Origin: Pedosphaera parvula Ellin514
GTDB lineage: Bacteria > Verrucomicrobiota > Verrucomicrobiia > Limisphaerales > Pedosphaeraceae
Direction: 5' to 3'
Assembly (NCBI RefSeq): GCF_000172555.1
Contig: NZ_ABOX02000020.1
Coordinates: 1-64,000 of the forward strand
DNA: 64,000 nucleotides
This document shows, in pieces, positions 37,848 to 46,285 of the stretch. The translations under genes and the position numbers were made by a program. The notes under the pieces were generated by a model. That model was not told where the DNA came from. It saw nothing but the letters and a program-made list of their open reading frames with translations, and searched no databases. Numbering within the stretch: the first letter of the stretch is position 1; every line of letters starts with the position of its first letter.

Positions 37848-37871
37848 AGTGCCAGTGAAAGTGCCAGTGAA
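37848..37871 (+). repeat. Tandem 12-bp repeat, candidate integrase arm sites
   Basis: Two back-to-back copies of AGTGCCAGTGAA lie just inside att-like site 1 and upstream of the integrase gene. Tyrosine-recombinase attP regions typically carry such direct arm-type sites; binding is inferred. Confidence 0.45.
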
Positions 37872-38014
37872 ATCAATACCGGGTAACGACTCAACGACTA
37901 CTCCGGTATTACTCGGCAATCACTCGCGATGGCGGGATTCGCAGCCCGTTTGGTGTAGCTGATACACCCAAAGCCGCGTTCAGTTTCATCGCTTCGGACA
38001 GAAAGTCTGAAATT

Positions 38015-38830
38015 ATGAAACGTCGTTTCATCCTCTACCGTCGCAAACTCGGTGGCACATTCTATGTCGAGGACACCGAAACCCGAAAGCAGGAAAGTCT
38101 TAGCACAAAGGATCGTGCTGAAGCCACGTCTCTCCTCAACGCCCGCAATGAATCCGTCCGCCAACCGCAACTGAACCTCCAAATCGCCAAGGCATGCTTG
38201 GCCGGAACGGATTCAGGCGTCGCGACACGGACATGGCAACAAGCTCTCGATGCCATCGTCGAAACCAAAAACGGTTCAACCCAGGATCGCTGGCGGCGGG
38301 CAGCGAACGAAACCGCGTTGGATTTCATTCGTCATCGTGTGATTATTGAAACGCAAGCCGACCACCTGCTCGCCTGCCTCAAGGCGGGCACGGTCAGCAC
38401 CAACGTCCATCTGCGGAAGCTCCATAACTTCTGCATTGCGATGAACTGGCTGCCGTGGCCGCTCATTCCGAAACGCCTCTGGCCGGAAGTGCGGTTCAAG
38501 GACAAACGCGCCATTACCAGCGAAGAACATCAGCTCATCATTGAGCGGGAAAAGAACCCGGAGCGGCGCAGCTTCTACGAACTGTGTTGGCATCTCGGCG
38601 GTTCTCAAACCGACATCGCCAATCTGAAGGCGGAAGACATTGACTGGCCCAACCAAACAATCGCATACGCCCGACAAAAAACCGGAAGCCTCGCGATGAT
38701 TCATTTCGGCCCGCACATCGAGGCGATTCTGCGCCACTTGAACGCAACTGGCCCGTTGTTCCCGTATCTGCAATCCGTTCGCTCTGGCGACCGCGCCACC
38801 GATTCCTTTTTCGAACCAGAAGACCAGTAG
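38015..38830 (+). pseudogene. Tyrosine recombinase (phage-type integrase), C-terminally truncated
   Basis: 271 residues. The N-terminus (RRFILYRRKLGGTFYVEDTE, TKDRAEATSLLNARNE, LNLQIAKACLAG) and a SAM-like core-binding domain are present. The catalytic domain begins with ITSEEHQLIIEREKNPERR and LGGSQTDIANLKAEDIDW, where the usual arginine of box I is replaced in GGSQTD, a variant I associate with integrases of this phylum. The protein ends at SGDRATDSFFEPEDQ, before the H-x-x-R motif and nucleophilic tyrosine, so it cannot be active. A 9-bp inverted repeat starts two bases after the stop codon, which may mark the rearrangement. It is the near-complete relative of the relic at 49705-49983. Confidence 0.8.
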
Positions 38831-38831
38831 A

Positions 38832-38911
38832 GTAACTAGCTTCCGCCCTGTTTATATTCGCAACTCACTTTGGCGCATTCTGCAAGTCATTTGGCGCGTC
38901 GTGCTAGTTAC
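38832..38911. repeat. 9-bp inverted repeat flanking 62 bp beside the integrase truncation
   Basis: GTAACTAGC (38832-38840) and GCTAGTTAC (38903-38911) are exact inverted repeats. Inside, TTTGGCGC occurs twice. The position directly after the broken integrase end suggests a small insertion or recombination scar. Confidence 0.45.
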
Positions 38912-38948
38912 AGGCGCGACGGGTAGAGCTAGATTATTCGTGTCAATA

Positions 38949-38967
38949 CCACCGGATGGTCCGGTGG
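38949..38967. promoter_or_regulatory. Palindrome upstream of SDR gene
   Basis: CCACCGGA-TGG-TCCGGTGG is a perfect 8-bp inverted repeat ending 20 bases before the SDR start codon. It may be an operator; an RNA hairpin in the leader is the alternative. No matching regulator can be named. Confidence 0.4.
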
Positions 38968-38987
38968 AACCGACAAAGAAAACGAAT

Positions 38988-39869
38988 ATGAAAAACATCT
39001 GGTTCATTACTGGCAGTTCGCGCGGCTTCGGCCGCGCTCTTACCGAAGCGGTCCTTGAGGCCGGTTATTCCGTCGTCGCTACGGCCCGTCGGCCCGAACA
39101 GCTCGACGATCTCGTTGCACGCTATGGTTCACAAATTCGACCCGTGAAGCTGGACGTCACCTCGCCTACGGATGCGGAAAAAGCAGTCGCTTTTGCCATC
39201 GAAGCTTTCGGCCGGATTGACGTTCTCGTTAACAATGCCGGATATGGTTTCTCAGGCGCATTCGAGGAGATGACGCCTGATGAATTCGCCGGCCAGATTG
39301 ACACGAATTTCTGGGGGGTCGTCCACGTCACGCGCGCGGTCCTCCCCATCCTTCGTCGTCAGGGCCACGGACATATCATTCAGATCACATCCATCGGTGG
39401 TCGAATCGGGGTGCCCGGCATGTCGGGCTATAATGCCGCGAAGTTCGCCGTTGAAGGTTTCAGCGAATCGCTCGCACAAGAGATCAAGCCGTTGGGCCTT
39501 AAACTCACCATTGTTGAACCGGGTGGGTTCCGCACCGATTGGGCTGGCAGCTCAATGGCCTACGCCACACCCATCGAGGCTTATGCTCCAACCGTTGGGG
39601 TGATGCGCAGACACATGGAAACTCACACGGGACACGAGCCAGGAGATCCTCGCAAAGGCGCCGCCGCCATTTTACAGATCGCCGACCAGCCAGCGCCGCC
39701 GCTGCGGCTGCCCTTGGGCAACGACGCGATGGCCTTGGGTCGTCGTGGATACCAGCAAAGTCTCGATGAATTGAATCGCTGGGCATCGCTAACTCAATCG
39801 ACAGACTTCGACGGGGTGTCGGTATCTGCCACTGATCCCGCGGTCTTGCAAGTCCTCGGCAAAGCCTAA
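38988..39869 (+). CDS. SDR-family oxidoreductase
   Basis: A 293-residue short-chain dehydrogenase. The frame is open from 38901, but the ATG at 38988 puts the cofactor motif TGSSRGFG at residues 8-15, the normal place. The NNAGYGFSG motif, ITSIGGRIG and the catalytic SGYNAAKFAVEGFSE are all present. R-P after the second strand (ATARRPEQ) suggests NADP preference. The length and F-G variant are typical of the group annotated as SDR oxidoreductase/retinol dehydrogenase-like. It precedes an AraC-type gene and is the first intact gene after the broken integrase. Confidence 0.9.
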   Translation: MKNIWFITGSSRGFGRALTEAVLEAGYSVVATARRPEQLDDLVARYGSQIRPVKLDVTSPTDAEKAVAFAIEAFGRIDVLVNNAGYGFSGAFEEMTPDEFAGQIDTNFWGVVHVTRAVLPILRRQGHGHIIQITSIGGRIGVPGMSGYNAAKFAVEGFSESLAQEIKPLGLKLTIVEPGGFRTDWAGSSMAYATPIEAYAPTVGVMRRHMETHTGHEPGDPRKGAAAILQIADQPAPPLRLPLGNDAMALGRRGYQQSLDELNRWASLTQSTDFDGVSVSATDPAVLQVLGKA

Positions 39870-39923
39870 TGGAAACAAATATTGACGATTTCAAAACACC
39901 AATTATATGACCATATTTGTAAT

Positions 39924-40940
39924 ATGACCTCTCAAGTCCCGGACAAATTCAAAGCCGCCAACGCCTTCTGGCGCGGCTTGAAAAAAATCGGACTCACGCC
40001 AGCGGCTGTGCTACGCCAAAGCCGACTGCCCGTCAGCCTTTACGATGGGGAGAAGAACCTTGTAACCACGGCCCAGTTCTTCGCCCTTTGGCGCGCGGTC
40101 GGCGAACTCAATCCCGATCCCGCTGTCGGCTTGAAACTCGCGAGCGAACTCGAACCTGAACATTATCACCCAGGAACCCTCGCCGCGCTTCACGCCCGCA
40201 ATTACCGAGATGCCATTGAGCGCGTGGCGCGGTACAAGCAGCTCTGCTGTCCCGAGGAGGTTCATATTACCTCCAAGGGAGATGAGTGCATAATCGAGAC
40301 GGTTTGGCTGTATCCCGATGGTGACATACCGCCGCTGCTCACAGACGCAATACTCGCGTCATTTGTCGAACTTGGTCGCCGCGGTACACAGACGCAACTT
40401 CGGCCCAAACGAGTGGAATTAAAGCGTGTGCAGGAGTCGAATGGCGTCCACGAGAAGTTCTTCAGGTGCCCAGTGAAATTCCGCTCGCAACGCAACGCGC
40501 TGGTTCTTAACACTTCGGACCTCGACCTGCCTTTCGCGACACACAATGCCGATCTCTTGGAAATGTTGAATCCGCAATTGGAAAAGGCTTTGGAAGGGAA
40601 AAAGGCTAAAACCCAGATCGGCGATCAGGTAAAATGGATACTAAAACGCCTGCTATCCGGCAATCGTCCGGACATTCTGCTCGTGGCTAAGGAACTCGGG
40701 ATGAGCGCGCGCACATTGCAACGTCGCATCACCGATGAGGGCGCCACCTTTCGTCAACTGGTGCTCGAAGCCCGGCAGGAACTCGCACGCCAATACCTCA
40801 CTCAATCCTCGATTGAAATCAATGAGGCCGCCTATTTGCTCGGTTACGATGACGCAAATTCTTTTTACCGCGCTTTCAAAACTTGGGAAGGCACCACACC
40901 CGGCCACTGGCGGTCGTTGAAGCGTGCAGCAACAAGCTGA
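39924..40940 (+). CDS. AraC-family regulator (OruR/ArgR-like architecture)
   Basis: A 338-residue regulator with the 'arabinose-binding-like' N-terminal domain of the OruR/VirS type (FWRGLKKIGLTPAAVLRQSR, FALWRAVGELNPDPAVGLKL) and a C-terminal double HTH (ILLVAKELGMSARTLQRRIT, INEAAYLLGYDDANSFYRAF, ending GTTPGHWR). A TTG at 39882 would extend it by 14 residues; the ATG at 39924 fits the family. It lies 54 bp after the SDR and probably controls that gene. The effector is unknown. Confidence 0.88.
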   Translation: MTSQVPDKFKAANAFWRGLKKIGLTPAAVLRQSRLPVSLYDGEKNLVTTAQFFALWRAVGELNPDPAVGLKLASELEPEHYHPGTLAALHARNYRDAIERVARYKQLCCPEEVHITSKGDECIIETVWLYPDGDIPPLLTDAILASFVELGRRGTQTQLRPKRVELKRVQESNGVHEKFFRCPVKFRSQRNALVLNTSDLDLPFATHNADLLEMLNPQLEKALEGKKAKTQIGDQVKWILKRLLSGNRPDILLVAKELGMSARTLQRRITDEGATFRQLVLEARQELARQYLTQSSIEINEAAYLLGYDDANSFYRAFKTWEGTTPGHWRSLKRAATS

Positions 40941-41084
40941 AGGACATTATGTCGGGCGTCACAATCAATCAACCAAAAGAGCCGTCCATCACGTCTTGTC
41001 ATGTCCGATTGGGTCGTTTGCCGAGAAGTTCGATAGAGCGTGCCGCCCTGCGTTAAATGTAACAAGTTGTCAGGAGAGTCCGGC

Positions 41085-41453
41085 TCACGATAGCTTGTCG
41101 AAAAAGAGATAAACGGCAGCAATCCGGCCCTCCCGAACGATGATGAAATCAGTCCCGGCGTAAGCTGGCGCTTCGCCCGGACGGCCCGATACCCATCGGA
41201 TTCGCCCGGCATTTACCAATTCTTCTGGCTCGGCGATGGGCTGATATTGAAAATCAGGGTGAGTAGCTTTGATAGCGCCCGCGATTCGATCGATTTCATC
41301 GCGGCCACGGTAGATCCCCTTCGGCTCGTAGAACGCGCAATCTTCGGTGAAGATCTCGTCAATGGCCTTGCGGCGACGCGCGGGGTCATTTTCTCCAAAG
41401 ACGTCGTGAAGATTGCGGGTGAGTAGGTTCGATATGCTGTAGGATGTTTTCAT
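41085..41453 (-). CDS. SnoaL/NTF2-like protein
   Basis: A 122-residue NTF2-fold protein: early helix NLLTRNLHDVFGENDPARRR, the strand IFTEDCAFYEPKGIYRGRDE, THPDFQYQPIAEPEE, and a final strand DFIIVREGRIAAVYLFFDKL. This pattern is common in nuclear-transport-factor-2-like proteins of unknown function. It is convergent with the AraC gene and 57 bp downstream of a DoxX-like gene on the same strand, so it may be the last gene of an MDR-DoxX-SnoaL operon. Confidence 0.8.
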   Translation of the reverse strand: MKTSYSISNLLTRNLHDVFGENDPARRRKAIDEIFTEDCAFYEPKGIYRGRDEIDRIAGAIKATHPDFQYQPIAEPEELVNAGRIRWVSGRPGEAPAYAGTDFIIVREGRIAAVYLFFDKLS

Positions 41454-41510
41454 AATGCGGATTCCAGTCTTCCAAAATGCCCGATGCTCGTCGGTGGCAT
41501 ACGTAATTAC

Positions 41511-41948
41511 TTAGGAATGATCAGGCAGAGTTCTTGCCGCAGGTTGTTGGCTCCGTGAATTCACATTCGCGGGAGCGGTAACCAGAATTCCGGCGAAATT
41601 GCCGCGGTAACGCCAAAGTAGGAACAGCGCAAGAACTGACACTACAATTGCCATAGGCAATCCTGCCGGCGCCATGAAGGCGTGGAAACAAAGGATATTG
41701 ACGATCACCGGTCCGAGCAGCGTCAAGGCCAACGGCGCCGAACGGTCGCTTAAAAGCAGGAGACCGCCTGCGACTTGCAAAGCGCCCACGACGTATACGT
41801 AATGGCTCACAAACAGGGACGTCATAAAGTCGCGCGCCGGACCTTCCGGCGGCGGCGGCATGGGAATAAAATGCAGGAACAAGTTCAATCCAAACACGAT
41901 GAAGATCAGCCCCAGCAGACTGCGAACGATGATTGTTGCAATTTTCAT
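41511..41948 (-). CDS. DoxX-like small membrane protein
   Basis: A 145-residue membrane protein with four predicted helices, paralogous to 8411-8836 (shared GPVIVNILCFHAF and LHFIPMP patterns). AGGGAG nine bases before the ATG is a good ribosome site. It follows the MDR-family oxidoreductase by 36 bp on the same strand, which supports a redox-stress operon. Exact function unknown. Confidence 0.8.
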   Translation of the reverse strand: MKIATIIVRSLLGLIFIVFGLNLFLHFIPMPPPPEGPARDFMTSLFVSHYVYVVGALQVAGGLLLLSDRSAPLALTLLGPVIVNILCFHAFMAPAGLPMAIVVSVLALFLLWRYRGNFAGILVTAPANVNSRSQQPAARTLPDHS

Positions 41949-41984
41949 ATCAATATCTCCCTTTCTTAAGTTGGTAATTCCAAA

Positions 41985-42905
41985 TCACGCAGCCTTCAAA
42001 ACGATCTTGCCGCGCACATGGCCGCTTTGACTCAATTCATGAGCGCGCCGCGCTTCCGTCAGAGGAAGAACGGTGTCTACCACCGTCTTCACTTTGCCGG
42101 AGTCGATCAGTTTTGCGATTTCAGCGAGGTCGGATGAACTCGCATGGGCGCCGTAGAATAAGGCACGAACGCCGTGTTTGGCAGCCAGTTCTTGCGAAGG
42201 CGGCTGAACAATGGACACCAAAATCCCGCCTTTCTTGAGCGCTTTGAACGAGCGTTCCTGGGTGTCGTCACCGATCGTGTCGAGAACCACGTCCACATCA
42301 CGGACGACATCCTCAAATCGAGCCGCCTGGTAATCGACTGCTTGATCGACGCCCAATTCGCGCAGAAATGCCTGGTTCTTTGATGAGGCAGTTCCGATCA
42401 CGTAGGCGCCCTTTGCTTTGGCGAACTGCACAGCGAAAACGCCAACACCTCCACCGGCTGCGTGGATCAGCGCCTTTTGACCTGCACGGAGCTGCGCGAC
42501 TTCGAAGAGAGCCTGCCAAGCCGCCAGGCCCGCCACAGGAATAGCGGCAGCGTGCACGTGATCCAACGTATTGGGCTTCTTAGCAACGGCGGCTTCCTTG
42601 ACTACGGCATATTCCGCGTAGCCGCCGCCTTCCAGTAGCGCATACACTTGGTCGCCACGTCGGAAATGGGTGACATTTTCGCCCACCTCTTCCACCGTGC
42701 CGGAAACGTCCCACCCCAGAGTCGCAGGAAACGTGAGCGGGAAAACATCTTTCAAATAGCCAGCCCGCTGTTTCCAATCAATCGGGTTGATCGAGGCAGC
42801 CGCAATTTTGATGAGCACTTCGTTCAGGCCGGGTGTCGGACGCTGCATTTCCACTTGCGCCATAACTTCCGGCCCGCCGTATTGATGAATTCGTATCGCT
42901 TTCAT
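41985..42905 (-). CDS. MDR-family NADPH:quinone oxidoreductase
   Basis: A 306-residue zinc-independent medium-chain dehydrogenase. The N-terminal GroES-like part starts MKAIRIHQYGGPEVM; the Rossmann part has HAAGGGVGVFAVQFAKAKGA, and the family phrase NPIDWKQRAGYLKD is present. It should reduce quinones or enones with NADPH. The frame is open to 42962, but GGAG placed nine bases before the ATG at 42905 decides the start. It is divergent from a LysR regulator, with a 41-bp conserved sequence beginning 92 bases upstream of its start codon. DoxX-like and SnoaL-like genes follow. Confidence 0.9.
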   Translation of the reverse strand: MKAIRIHQYGGPEVMAQVEMQRPTPGLNEVLIKIAAASINPIDWKQRAGYLKDVFPLTFPATLGWDVSGTVEEVGENVTHFRRGDQVYALLEGGGYAEYAVVKEAAVAKKPNTLDHVHAAAIPVAGLAAWQALFEVAQLRAGQKALIHAAGGGVGVFAVQFAKAKGAYVIGTASSKNQAFLRELGVDQAVDYQAARFEDVVRDVDVVLDTIGDDTQERSFKALKKGGILVSIVQPPSQELAAKHGVRALFYGAHASSSDLAEIAKLIDSGKVKTVVDTVLPLTEARRAHELSQSGHVRGKIVLKAA

Positions 42906-42996
42906 AATCATTTTCTCCAGGTTATAATCTATTCTTCTTTTCTTGTGAGACCTACCGACCATCTGCTGCCACTATCCCTCATTGGCTCCGTTCCGC

Positions 42997-43037
42997 CCAA
43001 TACCATGATGCTTGTGTCGCCATGCCTTTTTGGCATA
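42997..43037 (-). promoter_or_regulatory. Conserved 41-bp regulatory region, copy 1
   Basis: 33 of 41 bases match copy 2 (48226-48266) without gaps, and each begins 92 bases from the start codon of the minus-strand gene (MDR here). Within it, ATGCC-N5-GGCAT (43022-43036) is a perfect T-N11-A LysR-type palindrome, 11 bases before the divergent lysR-type start. It is probably the operator/promoter of the MDR gene and of the regulator. Confidence 0.6.
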
Positions 43038-43047
43038 ATGGAGCGAA

Positions 43048-43953
43048 ATGGAACTCCGGCACTTGCGATATTTCCTGGCTGTGGCTGACGCATTGAATTT
43101 CACCAAGGCGGCCCGGCAACTGCGCATCGCGCAACCGGCGCTGAGTCGGCGAGTTCAAGACTTGGAGGATGAAATCGGCGTGGACCTGCTCAAACGCAGT
43201 CCGCGCGGCGTAACACTCACGGCGGAGGGAAAACTGTTCCTGGAGAAAACTCGCCAATTGTTGAAAATGGCCGATGAATCAGTGGAACAAGTGCGTGCAT
43301 TGGCGCGGGGACAGTTTGGCAGCTTGCACATCGGCTATGCCCCGTCACCAACGGTCGAGATATTGCCGCCCGCGCTGGCCGCTTATCAGAGGGCCTTTCC
43401 CCATGTGAATGTCTTGCTGCATGACGCGTCTCGTCGGGAGATTGTGGACGGGCTACAAGATGGCACCCTGCAACTGGCGGTGCTTCCCGAGGTCGTGAAC
43501 ATGGAGGCGGAGGGCATCGAATTCGAACCGCTGCGGTCTTATCCATATTATGTGGCGCTCTCCCCATCGCATCCGTTGACCCGACTCAAAGCCATTCCGT
43601 TGGAAAAAATCGCGAACGAGCCACTCGTGGGATTCGCCCGCCACGACTACCCGGATTATTACCCGTTCGTTGAGCGAATTTTCCGCCCCTTGGGTGTTAC
43701 ACCTAAAATCGCTGTGGAATGCGACAGCGGCAGTTCGTTGATTACTGCGGTTGAAACAGGGCGAGGCGTATCACTGGCGATGTCCGTATTCAAGGTTGTG
43801 ACTGGAAAGAGGCTGGTGCTTCGTCCGGTGGCCGGCTCCAAGGACGAGATCCCTGTTGGAATTGCTCGTGCGAAGAACGGAGATCTCACGCCTGCTGGCG
43901 AGAAATTCTGTGAGTTCTTGCGAAAGTTTTCAAAGCGGACGCCGCCTGCCTGA
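43048..43953 (+). CDS. LysR-family transcriptional regulator
   Basis: A 301-residue LTTR with the N-terminal HTH MELRHLRYFLAVADALNFTK, LRIAQPALSRRVQDLEDEIG and an effector domain from about residue 90 (LHIGYAPSPTVEILPPALAA). It is divergent from the MDR gene, whose operator palindrome overlaps its own upstream region. It is a close paralogue of the LysR at 48289-49176 (shared GVTLTAEGKLFLE, ESxxxVRALARGxFG). Probably activates MDR-DoxX-SnoaL in response to an electrophile; that role is inferred. Confidence 0.92.
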   Translation: MELRHLRYFLAVADALNFTKAARQLRIAQPALSRRVQDLEDEIGVDLLKRSPRGVTLTAEGKLFLEKTRQLLKMADESVEQVRALARGQFGSLHIGYAPSPTVEILPPALAAYQRAFPHVNVLLHDASRREIVDGLQDGTLQLAVLPEVVNMEAEGIEFEPLRSYPYYVALSPSHPLTRLKAIPLEKIANEPLVGFARHDYPDYYPFVERIFRPLGVTPKIAVECDSGSSLITAVETGRGVSLAMSVFKVVTGKRLVLRPVAGSKDEIPVGIARAKNGDLTPAGEKFCEFLRKFSKRTPPA

Positions 43954-44153
43954 GTTCGCCATTGCCCGGATGTCCCGGTTCTCAAAAACCAGGCTTTCGC
44001 GCTCTCCCGGCTTGCGCCGCTCACGAAGGCCACCCCTGACGCCCCGCAGCTCAGTCACAGCCGCGAGACTACTGCTCTGAAACTATCTAAAAAACGTCAG
44101 CAAAAGTGTCGGGAAAGTGTTGGGCTGGGTGGTCACCTCTTTCGCAAAGGTGG

Positions 44154-44876
44154 CTATTTCGCGTCATGGAAAATGATGCCCATAGTGTTGCGATGGCCAG
44201 AGCGGAGGCGGCTGACGCCATGCCTTAAATTTACGCGATAGACGCCTTTCGTGCCCTGCACCGGGCGGTGGCTTACGGCAAAAGCCACTGCATCCCCCTG
44301 TTGAAGACTTACGACCTCTGCTCGTGACTGCATCCGGGGCCGTTGTTCGGTCAGTACGAACTCACCGCCTGTAAAATCTTTGCCGGGCTCTGACAAAAGA
44401 AAGGCGACTTGAATCGGAAACACATTCTCACCATACAAATCCTGATGCAAAGCGTTCCAATCGCCCTCACTGTAACTTAACAGCAGGGGTGTCGGCCTGG
44501 TCTGTTCTGCCGCATGACAGCGTTGGATATACTCCTCATGCGTCTTGGGATACCAAACGTCAATCTTCATCGACGTATTCCATCGGGTTGCAACCGTGGC
44601 CAAGTGCGGGTAGAGCGAGACCCGCAGGTCGTTAACAATCTTAGGTAGTGGGTATGACCAATATTTATACTCGCCCTTGCCAAAGCCGTGCCGAGCCATG
44701 ACAACAGTGCTGCGAAAGATGTCTTTCTGATCAAACATGCCTGCAATAGTGCGGCACTCATCCCGTGTGAGAACCGATTTGAGAATTGTGCAGCCAAAGC
44801 CATCCAACTCACTACCCAAGGATTTCCAGTCAAGGGCATCGATGCGGTCTGAGATTGAAGTCGATTTAGTTGTCAT
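44154..44876 (-). CDS. 2OG-Fe(II) oxygenase (COG3826/PF09859 type)
   Basis: A 240-residue non-haem iron dioxygenase. Iron ligands are H144 and D146 in NALHQDLYGE and probably H219 in RHGVSRLRSG, with an arginine nearby for 2-oxoglutarate. Early motifs DGFGCTILKSVLTRDECR and RHGFGKGEYKYW match the uncharacterised COG3826 group. Its start overlaps the end of ada by 11 bases, and members of this group often neighbour ada. A part in alkylation-damage repair or response, in the manner of AlkB, is therefore plausible but unproven. Confidence 0.85.
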   Translation of the reverse strand: MTTKSTSISDRIDALDWKSLGSELDGFGCTILKSVLTRDECRTIAGMFDQKDIFRSTVVMARHGFGKGEYKYWSYPLPKIVNDLRVSLYPHLATVATRWNTSMKIDVWYPKTHEEYIQRCHAAEQTRPTPLLLSYSEGDWNALHQDLYGENVFPIQVAFLLSEPGKDFTGGEFVLTEQRPRMQSRAEVVSLQQGDAVAFAVSHRPVQGTKGVYRVNLRHGVSRLRSGHRNTMGIIFHDAK

Positions 44877-45957
44877 GCGTTATTTTTTCAATTGCCAAAA
44901 GTTTCTCCTTGCGAACTACGCCCCAGCGATAACCGGAAATATTTCCATCAGTCCGCACAACTCGATGGCAAGGAATAGCCACAGCAAGCGTGTTTGCCCC
45001 GCAGGCCTGGGCGACAGCCCGAACAGCTTTGGGAAGCTTGATACGATTTGCCACGTCTGAATAGCTAGCCGTCTCACCAACAGGAATCCGCTGAAGCTCT
45101 TTCCAAACGCGTTGCTGGAAAGCCGTGCCGCGAATGTCCAAGGGGAGCTTGAGTCCGACGCCCGGCGACTCGACGAAGCCCACCACCTGAGCGACCAGCT
45201 TCTCAAATTCAGCATCCCCGCCGATAATATTCGCCTTTGGAAATTGATCTTGAAGATTTTGCGCAAGCACGTCCGGGTCGGCGCCCAAAAATATTGCGCA
45301 AACTCCCTTTTGAGAAGCGGCGACGAGAATCGAACCCAAAGACGATTCACCGATGGCGAATCGGATCGTATTGCCGGTGCCGCCGTTTCGGTATTCGGTT
45401 GGTTTCATGCCCAGTATTTTAGTAGAGTCCGCGTAAAATCGGCCATTGGAATTAAAACCAGATTCATAAATGGCTTCAGTCACGGTTCCTCTTTTTGGCA
45501 AAACAGTCTTCACACGGCCAGCACGGTGCCCCTTTGCATACTCTTTTGGTGTAAGGCCGGTGGCGGTTTTAAACAGGCGTTGAAAATAGCCGGGACTCAT
45601 TTTGACTGCCTTGGCAATCTGGCCCAAGCTCGGAAGTTCGTCGGCTTGCTCGATGAGCCGACATGCTATTGCGACTGCCTCCGCATGTTTGCCCACGAGT
45701 CCAATTCCTTTGGGGTCACAACGCTTACAGGCGCGAAAGCCTGCTTGTTCCACGTCTTTTATGGTTGTGTAAAACGCAACGTTTTCACGGTTGGGCTGTC
45801 TCGATGGGCAGGATGGGCGACAAAACACCCCGGTTGTTTTCACCGAATACCAAAACTTGCCATCGCCCCGTGGGTCCTTTTTCAATAGCGCCTGCCAGCG
45901 GGCTTTATCACTGGCAAACTGTGGACCTCTTTTTTTAGCCGCAGATTTCGTTTTCAT
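44866..45957 (-). CDS. ada: Ada: methylphosphotriester sensor, AraC regulator and O6-methylguanine methyltransferase
   Basis: A 363-residue protein with the three parts of Ada. The zinc/methyl-acceptor domain has four cysteines, in VFCRPSCPS and ACKRC, the first accepting methyl groups from phosphotriesters. A central AraC-type HTH follows (LGQIAKAVKMSPGYFQRLFK). The C-terminal methyltransferase has IPCHRVVRTDG, whose cysteine takes methyl from O6-methylguanine. GGAG seven bases before the ATG at 45957 sets the start over the ATG two codons earlier. It probably activates itself and the overlapping oxygenase gene on alkylation. Confidence 0.95.
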   Translation of the reverse strand: MKTKSAAKKRGPQFASDKARWQALLKKDPRGDGKFWYSVKTTGVFCRPSCPSRQPNRENVAFYTTIKDVEQAGFRACKRCDPKGIGLVGKHAEAVAIACRLIEQADELPSLGQIAKAVKMSPGYFQRLFKTATGLTPKEYAKGHRAGRVKTVLPKRGTVTEAIYESGFNSNGRFYADSTKILGMKPTEYRNGGTGNTIRFAIGESSLGSILVAASQKGVCAIFLGADPDVLAQNLQDQFPKANIIGGDAEFEKLVAQVVGFVESPGVGLKLPLDIRGTAFQQRVWKELQRIPVGETASYSDVANRIKLPKAVRAVAQACGANTLAVAIPCHRVVRTDGNISGYRWGVVRKEKLLAIEKITHDN

Positions 45958-45994
45958 AATCATGCTCCAAATTTGTCATTGTCCCAATTATCAG

Positions 45995-46156
45995 GAACTC
46001 TGGTTCTTGCTTTCAAATTCATTTCCCGGCATCCGCAGACGCAATTGAGTACGCTTATCGGATTCGAGTTCGTGGCAGTGTTCACACGATTTACTTTCTC
46101 TTAGTAATCTACCTGATCTCAATGGTTCGCGAACTCCGGTTCTTGCTTTCAAATTC
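45995..46156 (+). repeat. 26-bp direct repeats 136 bp apart
   Basis: GAACTC(T/C)GGTTCTTGC followed by TTTCAAATTC occurs at 45995-46020 and 46131-46156 with one mismatch. They lie in the otherwise empty 330 bases between ada and the SnoaL gene. No coding role seen; they may be remnants of an insertion or duplication. The ada promoter should also lie in the right part of its upstream region, near 45960-46010. Confidence 0.55.
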
Positions 46157-46285
46157 GTGAGCCGCGGAATTTAAAGTCGTGAAACGGAGTTTGGAGTTCG
46201 CGGAATTGGAATAGCGTCTTCTGACAGTTGCACGACGTAACTGCTGAGAAACAAAACAAAGTCTGTATAAGCGAAAGGAAGAATT

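Noticed and set aside
43954-44153. Possible C-terminal remnant of another integrase between LysR and the oxygenase
   Set aside because: A frame there is basic and lysine-rich, but no catalytic motif could be identified, so I do not claim it.
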